Below are positions 51,450 through 59,546 of a stretch of 64,000 nucleotides of DNA, piece by piece. Below the pieces are notes generated by a model. That model was not told the DNA's origin and did not search any database. It was given only the letters and a program-made list of their open reading frames with translations. Source of the DNA: PALSA-1006 sp963733265 (GTDB lineage: Bacteria; Pseudomonadota; Gammaproteobacteria; Burkholderiales; Gallionellaceae); the NCBI GenBank assembly GCA_963733265.1, contig CAVTCF010000002.1:558001-622000 (forward strand). The letters are read 5' to 3'. A program made the position numbers and the translations under genes. The stretch's first letter is position 1; every line of letters starts with the position of its first letter.

Positions 51450-53852
51450 ATGGAATATCCGACACCAAAAAATTCGAATTATAACTACAGAATGAATGAG
51501 GCAAAACAAAAAAATCGCCTAGCCATGCGACTACAAAAGGGCGATGGGATGCCTGTGGACGAAGAAAGGGCTAGGCAATTATTCAGGGAAGCTGCTATGG
51601 CGGGTGACCCATCTTCCCAGAGGAACCTCGGTTTCAGGCTGGCCAGAGGTGAGTGCGGATTTGAGAAGAACCCGATTGAAGCTGTGGAATGGTATGAAAA
51701 AGCTGCCAATCAGAATTATGACTTGGAAATAAAGGCCAAAGCAAAAAAAGACCTTGGATTGTGTTACATGCGCGGATCTGGCGTTCCACTTAATATCGAG
51801 CAATGCCGCATGTTGCTTCAGGAAGCCTCTGACTTGGGAGAGCAAACCGCAAAAATACTTCTTGAAAGCCACCCTAAATTAGTTACTTCAAGTAGTGTTG
51901 TTTCTAATCCTGCGAAGATTCAAATCACCGCCAATGAAGAAAGCCCACCTGGATATGAAGCGTTCAAGCTTGGGCAAAAGTTAATGCATGCTCAAAATGG
52001 GTATTCAAAAGATGAAGCTCTTGCCGCAGCAAAATATAAGGAAGCAGCCGAGGATGGATATGCAGACGCAGCGTTTGAGTTTGGGCAATGCTTGCGATTC
52101 GCTCGAGGTGTCAAACAGGACGACGAACAGGCTGCTTACTGGTTGGCTATAGCTGAAAAAGCAGGGGTGCGGTATGCCGCAGAGTCATTGGCAAAAATCA
52201 GGCAAGCAGGTCATTCATTCTTTGAGTCAAAATCAGAAGATTTTATTAGAGCTGTTGAGCAAAAGCCAAATGACTTCATGGATGCAGCCATTAAAATCCT
52301 GAACGAACGCGATCTTGAAAAAAGAAGCAAAGAATGGCAAGACTTAGGCGGCGAATTTGCAAGTGAGAAACTCACAGCAAAAGACGGGGGTGTTGCATTT
52401 CACATAGGAGCTCTTGCCCTCGCTGGCTGCTCGAATGCTAACGGGGAGCCAGATTTATTCAATGCTCTTTATTGGTTTAAAGAATCCAAAAAGCTGGCTT
52501 ATTTATGGGGAGCTTTAGGAGTAGCGTTAATCGACAGATCAGAGGATCGAAAATCAGCAGCGGAGGCACTACTATTAGAGCTAGATAGGAAAAATCAGAG
52601 TGATATCGAAGCACTCAATCTCCATAGCGCAACCTTTGCTAATCATATCGAAAAATATTTTGGCAAACTGCAATTCGCTCGTGTTTTTCGCGCCTTCTTT
52701 TTAAGGAGGTCTGATCCGGAAAAGGCTATGGAATTACTTGAAGAAGAGGCTAATACGGACGATATACTGAAGCAAACCAATCCCGAATCGCCTCTCAATA
52801 ATGATGAATGCAGCCGAGCGTTGGCTTGGCTTCTCTGGCTGAAATTCAAAAACATAGGCGTATCCGAGGATAGTATTCTGGATGATCTGGAAAATAAGGT
52901 TACTGAACTAATAAACTTCACAAGTGGATTAAGTAATCCTGATCAGTTCAGCAGAAATATTCTGTCTTCAGCCAATGGTTGCCTTGCAGAGATTCGTGAG
53001 CAAATGAATGGTGTCGTGGCGCGGCAGACTGAGCAGCGGATGGTTGCATTTCAGTCTCATACAATGAAAAATTCGCTCATCAATGTGCGCCACCTTATAC
53101 AAGATATTCGCGAATGGCTACAATCTGAGCCGAAAAATGTACCTCTTGCGCTGGCAGCACTTGAATCCGACTTTTCAATTGTACGCAATATGATAGACGC
53201 AAATGATTTGTTCGTCCGCTCCTATGACCAATTCATGTCTGAGTGGGAATTAGATAACAAAAGGGAAATATCAATAGCGCAGATAATTTGTGAGGCTACG
53301 CAGCAAGCAGTTATTCGAGTGGCTTCACTTGTTTCAGTAGAGTTGGGTTCTGCAAAGCTTGCTCGCAAGATGAATTCCGCCTTAGTCGGAAAATCTGCAA
53401 GCGATATTGCATTGCTTGACTTCTCAGAAAATGACAACCAATCCAAGTTGGTATCTGGATTTCGATTTCCTTCACCGTTTGAATATATTCAAGTAGTAAT
53501 CGACAATGATATTGACCACTATTTCGGTAGCGATGGCATTCGCCGACGATTTTTCTTTGCACTTGTGAATGAGCTTGCTTTCAACGCAATCAAATATGAT
53601 AGTGGAACTGGAAATATAGAAATTTCTGCTCATCATGAAAATGGAAATTTTATTTTGTCATGTAAAAACACATTTTGTGGAAATGGTAATTCCGACATTC
53701 CTGGAACTAGGCGTGGATTGGGCTATTTGCATCAAATAATTAAGCCGTTGGAAAGCAGGGGGGCAACACTTAAAACTCAACCGCAAGATGCACAATACAT
53801 TGCACAACTCAATATGCCCAGACTACTTCTCTCGGCAGCTGGGAAGGATTAA
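51450..53852 (+). CDS. Sel1-repeat sensor with histidine-kinase-like ATPase domain
   Basis: 800 residues from the ATG at 51450 (CAAGGAAC upstream; frame open from 51381). Sel1-like repeats occupy about 15-130 and 165-255 (for example AAKYKEAAEDGYADAAFEFG), then a helical region. A candidate phospho-acceptor helix contains His537 (FQSHTMKNSL). A GHKL ATPase domain follows, with N box NELAFNAIK (Asn707, Asn712) and a G-box GTRRGLGY at about 751. There are no membrane helices, so it is a cytosolic sensor. It is followed 7 bases later by a receiver-domain gene. Base composition is AT-rich compared with the core genes. Confidence 0.82.
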   Translation: MEYPTPKNSNYNYRMNEAKQKNRLAMRLQKGDGMPVDEERARQLFREAAMAGDPSSQRNLGFRLARGECGFEKNPIEAVEWYEKAANQNYDLEIKAKAKKDLGLCYMRGSGVPLNIEQCRMLLQEASDLGEQTAKILLESHPKLVTSSSVVSNPAKIQITANEESPPGYEAFKLGQKLMHAQNGYSKDEALAAAKYKEAAEDGYADAAFEFGQCLRFARGVKQDDEQAAYWLAIAEKAGVRYAAESLAKIRQAGHSFFESKSEDFIRAVEQKPNDFMDAAIKILNERDLEKRSKEWQDLGGEFASEKLTAKDGGVAFHIGALALAGCSNANGEPDLFNALYWFKESKKLAYLWGALGVALIDRSEDRKSAAEALLLELDRKNQSDIEALNLHSATFANHIEKYFGKLQFARVFRAFFLRRSDPEKAMELLEEEANTDDILKQTNPESPLNNDECSRALAWLLWLKFKNIGVSEDSILDDLENKVTELINFTSGLSNPDQFSRNILSSANGCLAEIREQMNGVVARQTEQRMVAFQSHTMKNSLINVRHLIQDIREWLQSEPKNVPLALAALESDFSIVRNMIDANDLFVRSYDQFMSEWELDNKREISIAQIICEATQQAVIRVASLVSVELGSAKLARKMNSALVGKSASDIALLDFSENDNQSKLVSGFRFPSPFEYIQVVIDNDIDHYFGSDGIRRRFFFALVNELAFNAIKYDSGTGNIEISAHHENGNFILSCKNTFCGNGNSDIPGTRRGLGYLHQIIKPLESRGATLKTQPQDAQYIAQLNMPRLLLSAAGKD

Positions 53853-53859
53853 TTCAAGT

Positions 53860-55242
53860 ATGAAAATTGCATGGGTAGAGGATGATAAAACTGTTATGCC
53901 TGCTTTGGTAAGGGATGTTGTTGAGCTTCTCGATAAAATGAATGGATCTAAGAAGTTAATTGATGAATTTCGTGAGTATAAAAAGTTAAGTCAGAATGTT
54001 ATTTCCCCGGAAAATTTGAAAGATTTCTTTGTAACATATTCACTACATAGATTTGAATGGTTTGATAGCTACGCAAGCATGAATGCGGCAATCGATAAGC
54101 AATGTGCATACAAGTGGGACGTTGTCATTATTGATTTGAATTTGGAACAACGCTTCGACAAAACTAAAACTAAGGTTGTACCAACAACGGCAGGATTTGC
54201 GCTCTATATACAACTTCTGCGGTCTGGGTTTCCTGCTGAACGTATCGTGTTTTTTACGGCCAACTCTAACCAGTTTCAAGCTTTAAACGAAGTGGCAACG
54301 GCCTATGATATTCCCCCTCCCAGAAGCTTCGATAAATTAAATGAAGTCAATAACTTAACGACATGGCTGCGCGGGCATCTTGATAACAAGGAGTTAACTT
54401 TAAGACGCGGAATTGTGGATGGCTGTGAATTTGTGGCCCTTCTGCTTCAAAAAGAAAAGGACAATGGGTTAAGAATTAATAATTTTGCATTCGAAGGCGA
54501 CGGTACTATTGATGCCGAGGCAGTTTTAGATTGGCTGGAAATTTGGCCGAGGCTCTTGCCTGATTTGGAGGCTAGGGATAAGGAAAAAAAGCGTTATTCG
54601 CCTTTTATGCTGGCACTTCTATCTCTATGGGATAAGAAGGCTAACCCCAGTAAAGAGCGAGGGTTTAATGTGACTCCTTTCATTCTCACCCATGCGAGAA
54701 ACTGGATTGCTCACGGCAAAGCTCTTCATGATATTACTTTTGTAGGAACCGCTTTCCTGTTTTTGTTGGCAACGCGGGGGCTTGTAAAATTACCAGCTAA
54801 AATACAGCACTATGAGAAGGTTATTTTATCAATTTTTCCAAAGGGTATAGACCCTGATGCACAGATGGAGCAATGGTTGCGGAATATAAGTAGCCAGCAG
54901 CAAAAACTCACAATATCTGAAATTGAACAGACGAAAATCGAGTTGAGCAAGCTTATAAAGCAAGAAGAAATTGACCGTATAAAGTCAGGTGAATACACCA
55001 TATTCAATAAGATGGCAAATGCTTATGTCAATAGCCTAAGTACCAAACAGGCAGGAATTCCTGCTGAAGTGCTGTTAATGCAGTCGTTGGTGATTGACCT
55101 TGTTTTCAATTTTAATGGCAAATGGACTGGTCAGGGGCAGTGGAAAAGCTCAACAGATACTGAAGACTGGTTGATGTTGACTAATTATTCTCTGCTGGCG
55201 CATCTAGGGTTAAGCCGTAACGATGTTCTGCCGGTGCAATAG
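53860..55242 (+). CDS. Receiver-domain protein with HEPN-like C-terminal domain
   Basis: 460 residues from the ATG at 53860. An atypically long receiver domain (about 1-175) has the acidic pair in WVEDDK (7-9), the phospho-acceptor Asp92 in DVVIIDLNL, Thr in VFFTANS and Lys in SFDKLNE. The C-terminal part is helical; at 278-285 it reads HARNWIAH, so R280-N281-x3-H285 fits the RNxxxH motif of HEPN ribonucleases. There is no DNA-binding domain, so it is not an ordinary transcription regulator. I infer an effector activated by phosphorylation from the kinase-like protein upstream. It overlaps nothing, with 7 and 5 bp gaps to its neighbours. Confidence 0.75.
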   Translation: MKIAWVEDDKTVMPALVRDVVELLDKMNGSKKLIDEFREYKKLSQNVISPENLKDFFVTYSLHRFEWFDSYASMNAAIDKQCAYKWDVVIIDLNLEQRFDKTKTKVVPTTAGFALYIQLLRSGFPAERIVFFTANSNQFQALNEVATAYDIPPPRSFDKLNEVNNLTTWLRGHLDNKELTLRRGIVDGCEFVALLLQKEKDNGLRINNFAFEGDGTIDAEAVLDWLEIWPRLLPDLEARDKEKKRYSPFMLALLSLWDKKANPSKERGFNVTPFILTHARNWIAHGKALHDITFVGTAFLFLLATRGLVKLPAKIQHYEKVILSIFPKGIDPDAQMEQWLRNISSQQQKLTISEIEQTKIELSKLIKQEEIDRIKSGEYTIFNKMANAYVNSLSTKQAGIPAEVLLMQSLVIDLVFNFNGKWTGQGQWKSSTDTEDWLMLTNYSLLAHLGLSRNDVLPVQ

Positions 55243-55247
55243 CCAAT

Positions 55248-56882
55248 ATGCGCTCAACTCTGGTAAACCAATTGCAAAGCTTACTCGATATACTCCCGAT
55301 GCACGCCGAAGAAGGGCGCATGCGGGCGTTGGTGTCGGAAGATGCCATCATCTCGCAACTCGGGAACCCTGATTCGCCCACTATCGTCGCTGTTATGCGG
55401 CGCGTCTTTGAAAGTTTTGCCCTGCTCGATAAATATGAATTGAGTCAAGGAAATTGGTCATTCGTTTCTTTCCCCGCTTCATTGATGGCACGTTCATTGG
55501 TGGCCGCTTGGGCTGTACCCGGTCAACGGTTTGTGGACGAGGGTTATTGGGAAGATGCGGCATTTGTGGAAGAGCAACGGGTATTATTGCATCAACTGGA
55601 AACCGGTAGGAAGCGTTATCACCCAGCGAGCAGTGCAATGCCGATTCGTTTTGTGCATGTTGCTTGGGCAGTCATCAGGTTCGGAAATGACTTTTTGCTG
55701 CACCAGCGAGAAGACAAGCGGCGACCAGATTCCAAGCAGTATGTGCTACCCGGTGGGCGCTTGCGGCCATCAGATTATCGTGGCGACAAGTTGTCTGCCG
55801 ATATTCTTAAGGACTTGTCGTCCGATAAGTCCTGCGTTGCCAGTGAGTCTCTGCGCAATACGTTGATCCGCGAGATTGAAGAAGAACTTGGCCTGCAAAA
55901 TGGCACTCATTACACATTTGAGCCGTGGCGCACGATCAAACCCTATTGTGCTGTCGAAGGAGGGGGTAATAAGCACGCTCTGACACGTTACAAAATCAAT
56001 TTGTACACTGTGAAATTAACTTCGCTTGGTGAGACATGCCTACTCAACCATATTGTTTCCGATCCTAAGCAGTTGGTCTTTTTTTCTCTCGATGATCTTG
56101 TTCTAGGCAAGCGGCATGATGGGACTACTGCTTATATTGATGCGCTGCATCAGGATATGGGCGGAAATTTTGCGGAATTGATCGGCTCTATCCAGGACTC
56201 TTCCGGTACACCTTACACGCTTGATAAAGCTGAATTGGCAATCGATTTGCCATCTTGCAAAGATTTGCTTTTTTTGCAAGGAAAAACCGGAAAAGAGTGT
56301 GACGTAGCAGTCCCACTTGATGATTTTGACTGGGAACTTATTTTGTTTCTTGCATGGTGTACTCGTGGCTTTTCGCTACGTGACGTTAGTGATCGTGTTC
56401 TGGTTTTGGGTGGAGGCTGGGTCAAGTTACTCAAGGAGGAAGATATCAAGGAAGCTAAGGAAATGGCAAGCAAGCTGGCGAAGCTGGACTTGCCCCTATT
56501 GCAATTTTCTGGTGACGCATTAAGACTGGCAAGCAAACCCGAATATACCTATTTTTCAGATCGCTTATTTTCCTACTCATATGAGCCATCAAACAATGAG
56601 GGAGGGCAGATTGATTTGTACCTCAAAGAGCAAACGACTCGCTTCGCCGTTCTGGTCGGACAGCAACTCCACTTTCATGTGCCGCCCAATATCGCCAACG
56701 TGATTGAGACGATACATTCAGGCAAGAACACTTCGAATATTTCTGCTATAAGAAATGCTTTAAAAACTATACAAAGACAAAATCTTGAAGAAGTAACAAA
56801 TGAGGTTTCTCTGTTAGGGCTTCGACGCTTAATAAAAATTTCCAATAACGCTGAGATGTCTATCTGCGTACTTGGCCGATGA
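55248..56882 (+). CDS. NUDIX-domain protein of the three-gene module
   Basis: 544 residues. The N-terminal part (1-140) is unrecognised. A NUDIX domain spans about 140-290: YVLPGGRLRPSDYRGD near 165 and REIEEELGL at 208-216, the latter an intact REUxEExGU. About 37 residues separate the GG and the RE instead of the usual 13 or so, so the Nudix box has an insertion. The C-terminal 250 residues have no recognised family. NUDIX enzymes hydrolyse nucleotide diphosphate-linked compounds such as NAD or nucleotide signals. It begins 5 bp after the receiver gene stop. Confidence 0.75.
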   Translation: MRSTLVNQLQSLLDILPMHAEEGRMRALVSEDAIISQLGNPDSPTIVAVMRRVFESFALLDKYELSQGNWSFVSFPASLMARSLVAAWAVPGQRFVDEGYWEDAAFVEEQRVLLHQLETGRKRYHPASSAMPIRFVHVAWAVIRFGNDFLLHQREDKRRPDSKQYVLPGGRLRPSDYRGDKLSADILKDLSSDKSCVASESLRNTLIREIEEELGLQNGTHYTFEPWRTIKPYCAVEGGGNKHALTRYKINLYTVKLTSLGETCLLNHIVSDPKQLVFFSLDDLVLGKRHDGTTAYIDALHQDMGGNFAELIGSIQDSSGTPYTLDKAELAIDLPSCKDLLFLQGKTGKECDVAVPLDDFDWELILFLAWCTRGFSLRDVSDRVLVLGGGWVKLLKEEDIKEAKEMASKLAKLDLPLLQFSGDALRLASKPEYTYFSDRLFSYSYEPSNNEGGQIDLYLKEQTTRFAVLVGQQLHFHVPPNIANVIETIHSGKNTSNISAIRNALKTIQRQNLEEVTNEVSLLGLRRLIKISNNAEMSICVLGR

Positions 56883-56930
56883 CAAGAATTAATGAATTAA
56901 TATCGTTAACAAATTTAATTGGAGAAGTAA

Positions 56931-57104
56931 ATGAATAAAGCTCTAAAGGAGTTAACTGACGGAACAAAAGAGCGGAATGAAACATATGCTCTAGTAACTG
57001 TAGATAAAGATGAAGCTGTGTTCGCTTGGCATGGAGATCTAAATTTACTAGATGAACTTGTTACTAAATTAGGTGAAAAGATTAAAGAGAAATTATTGAA
57101 TTAA
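56931..57104 (+). CDS. Small acidic protein, 57 residues
   Basis: Starts with MNKALKELTDGTKERNETYA after TTGGAGAAG, a good ribosome binding site. The second half contains FAWHGDLNLLDELVTKLGEK. Soluble, no recognised family. It follows the NUDIX gene by 48 bp and may belong to the same transcript, perhaps as a small regulator or inhibitor (inference only). Confidence 0.55.
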   Translation: MNKALKELTDGTKERNETYALVTVDKDEAVFAWHGDLNLLDELVTKLGEKIKEKLLN

Positions 57105-57189
57105 AACCTTACAAAAATAATATATTGGCATAGAAACATTATTTTAATTGAGGCCAAAATTTCGTTAGTCGTTTGAGCGGAGTTCCGTG

Positions 57190-57816
57190 ATGAGAAGGAA
57201 TAAAATATTGCAAGAAGTAGGGCAAGAAATTGAACAGGAAGCATATTGGGCCACAAGGCAATCACTGCAAGACTTAAGTATAATCTTCATAGACGGTTTA
57301 GGGAGACTTGAATCGCTGTTGGGTGCCCAAGTACCTCCTATGCAACAGGAAATACTTTGTAAGATATGCTATTCACATTCCGTGACTTTGTTAGAGACAT
57401 ATATATCGGATACAGTAATCTCTTTAATCTCAAAAGATGATGCGTGTCGTGAAAATGCACTCAGGAAAGTTTCAGAATTGAAAGACAAAAAAATAAGCCT
57501 CGTAGAGGCACTCAGAAGTGAGTTTAATGCGCAAACCATAATACTTACATTGCTCCAAGATATCGTTTATCACAACGTTGCAAAAGCAGAGCAAATTCTT
57601 GGTGAAATATTGGGTCAACCTCTAAAGACAAATAAAGCAGAGATAATCAAAATTGTAAATGTTCGGCATAACATCGTGCACCGGAATGGCAAAACCAAGG
57701 ATGGTGCCCCCTTGAGCATCTCTGTAGAAGATGCGAAGCGAGCTATCGCCGCGGTATGCACATATCAAGAGCAATTGCGAGGTGAGATTCGGAGAATCCA
57801 TGAGAAAAATGTCTAA
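57190..57816 (+). CDS. HEPN-like protein
   Basis: 209 residues, starting at the ATG at 57190 (GTG at 57187 is also possible; GGAG upstream). All-helical. ILCKICYSHSVTLLETYISD and R159-H160-x3-H164 in NVRHNIVHRNG match HEPN-superfamily proteins of the type with an R-x4-H motif. Many HEPN proteins are ribonucleases in toxin, phage-exclusion or stress systems. There is no adjacent MNT nucleotidyltransferase gene. Confidence 0.72.
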   Translation: MRRNKILQEVGQEIEQEAYWATRQSLQDLSIIFIDGLGRLESLLGAQVPPMQQEILCKICYSHSVTLLETYISDTVISLISKDDACRENALRKVSELKDKKISLVEALRSEFNAQTIILTLLQDIVYHNVAKAEQILGEILGQPLKTNKAEIIKIVNVRHNIVHRNGKTKDGAPLSISVEDAKRAIAAVCTYQEQLRGEIRRIHEKNV

Positions 57817-57913
57817 CATTCGAGAGGGACAGGCCAGACCTCAATTTATCTTTAGGGAAAACTCGCGCCTAGTTTTTTAGGGCAATTTTTATTATGTTTA
57901 TGATGAGGTAAAA

Positions 57914-58153
57914 ATGGACAGTGATATAAACCAATTAGTGAAATTAACAATTCCTGATCTTAAAAAATATGCAACAGCTCTTCGTTTTGAAATAAAAACC
58001 AACGGAGGCGTTAAGTCCAATAATGATGAAGTTAAAAAGCTCACAAAAAAACTTGAAACTGTAAAATCCGCAATTGCAAAAAAAACCATCTTTGAAACTG
58101 AACAACAATTAGTAAGGAACCATATCGCAGGAGCACTAAAAAAACCCAGATAA
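57914..58153 (+). CDS. Small coiled-coil protein
   Basis: 79 residues preceded by GATGAGG. A Lys/Glu-rich helical protein (DEVKKLTKKLETVKSAIAKK) with predicted coiled coil across most of its length. No family is recognised and no hydrophobic segment is present. It lies alone between the HEPN-like gene and the MqsR/MqsA pair on the opposite strand. Confidence 0.55.
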   Translation: MDSDINQLVKLTIPDLKKYATALRFEIKTNGGVKSNNDEVKKLTKKLETVKSAIAKKTIFETEQQLVRNHIAGALKKPR

Positions 58154-58326
58154 TCCACAATGCCATTTTCATCTAACGATTTCCATAACTCTACGCTCAA
58201 GCCAGATAGAAGGAGAGAATCAATGTAGAAAGCATGGGGTCACATCTAACCTTCCAACAAGTCTTGCTGCTAATGTGTGAGCATCACGCCTTTTTGCCGG
58301 TTCAATTCGATCATGCCCCGTGCAGA

Positions 58327-58731
58327 TCAAACCCCAATTTCCTTCAGCAACTCGGGGTGCTTGTCGAGCAGTTTGAGCAATAGCACCGTTGATTTTGACG
58401 GCTGCGTTTTGCCCCGTTCGTATTCTGAAAAAGCATTGATGCCCCCGCCGAACAAATCTGCTGCACGTTTTTGCGTCAGCCCCAAATGCTTGCGCCATTG
58501 ACGCACTCGCTCAGCCTCACTTTGGACAATTGTCTGTTGCTCACTTTGAGCCTTGGCAAAAAAACGCTTCGCCGCCGCTTTACTGGCAAACTCAACTTCC
58601 CCGCAGGTTGGACAGTGCCAGCCATCCACTGCCGCAATTATCACCGTTTGACCCCGAAAATCACGCGCAACGTCACGGACTGCGCGCACCATTCCGGCAG
58701 CTCCGCAACTGCCACATTGTCTATCGCTCAT
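58327..58731 (-). CDS. mqsA: MqsA antitoxin
   Basis: 134 residues. N-terminal zinc finger with CGSCGAAG and CPTCGEVEF, C-terminal XRE helix-turn-helix (RKHLGLTQKRAADLFGGGIN, SEYERGKTQPSKST). This is the full two-domain MqsA form. It lies 3 bp after mqsR on the same strand. It binds MqsR and represses the operon. Confidence 0.95.
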   Translation of the reverse strand: MSDRQCGSCGAAGMVRAVRDVARDFRGQTVIIAAVDGWHCPTCGEVEFASKAAAKRFFAKAQSEQQTIVQSEAERVRQWRKHLGLTQKRAADLFGGGINAFSEYERGKTQPSKSTVLLLKLLDKHPELLKEIGV

Positions 58732-58734
58732 GAC

Positions 58735-59037
58735 TTATTTCTCCTTAAATTGAATCACGACCACACCCTCTTGCAACGTCAACTTGATATAGGCCGTTTT
58801 GCCGTTTGGACAAGGGACGTGATACACGTCTTGCCACTTTCTACTGTCGTTGGTTGTTGTCATGCTCTTGTAAAACATCGCACGGGTGATTGACATCACC
58901 ACCGCGATTACCTGATCTTCACTTAGCCCCATCGCTGCGGCATTGAAAGCGGCTGTTGCGGTAAATACGCCCAACCCGTGCGCAGACACAATGGCTAATA
59001 CTTCTTGCAATCTATAGTGAGGCGCACGCTTTTCCAT
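58735..59037 (-). CDS. mqsR: MqsR toxin
   Basis: 100 residues from the ATG at 59037; the frame stays open to 59103 but the first residues do not match the family. HYRLQEVLAIVSAHG at the start and MTTTNDSRKWQDVYHVPC at 60-77 are MqsR landmarks. RelE-fold ribonuclease that cuts mRNA at GCU-type sites. Operon order toxin first, antitoxin second, as in E. coli mqsRA. Confidence 0.95.
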   Translation of the reverse strand: MEKRAPHYRLQEVLAIVSAHGLGVFTATAAFNAAAMGLSEDQVIAVVMSITRAMFYKSMTTTNDSRKWQDVYHVPCPNGKTAYIKLTLQEGVVVIQFKEK

Positions 59038-59198
59038 GAAGTTAAGACTAACGTAATCCGTTAGTGCGGTCAAGCGGTAATCAATGGGGAATGGACATAG
59101 CACATTACCTTTAAGCTCTTAAAACGTGATTCACGTTTGCTGTGCTTGACGAATGACCGTTATGCGGCAACCTGATTTCAACTTCGACTGGCAAGTAT

Positions 59199-59317
59199 GG
59201 GTTACAAGCAGTCCGATGAGCCTCCTGATTTTCTCCATTTTGAGCGTCTCTTGTACGTCGCAAAGCAGCCGTTAGATTTGCATAAAAAAGATCAACTCAT
59301 CGGACTGCTTGTAACCC
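59199..59317. repeat. Perfect 22-bp inverted repeat
   Basis: GGGTTACAAGCAGTCCGATG continuing to AG at 59220 is repeated exactly inverted at 59296-59317, with a 75-base spacer. The 59038-59546 gap around it has no convincing gene. A smaller hairpin GCCCTTCGCGAAGGGC follows at about 59359. Could be a small nonautonomous element or a recombination site. Confidence 0.75.
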
Positions 59318-59546
59318 GTTTGCGTCACTCGATGGTGCGATTAGGTTGCCAGAAAGCCGCCCTTCGCGAAGGGCGGGAAACGAGACAATGTCGTCATTGG
59401 CGAACGTCCACTAACGGGGAGCCAATTTAGTGAGGCTGATTTCTCCTGCTAACCCAAACCTGCCATTGCCCTAGACGAACAGGTCGCCCAAAAGCGGAAC
59501 AAATATAAGAACAAACAACCCATGAAGAAGGTTTAAATCAGGATTT

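Noticed and set aside
51450..55242. Calling the kinase-receiver pair Detocs
   Set aside because: Similar logic but with Sel1 repeats, a HEPN-like output and a NUDIX partner rather than the described Detocs components; homology could not be tested here.
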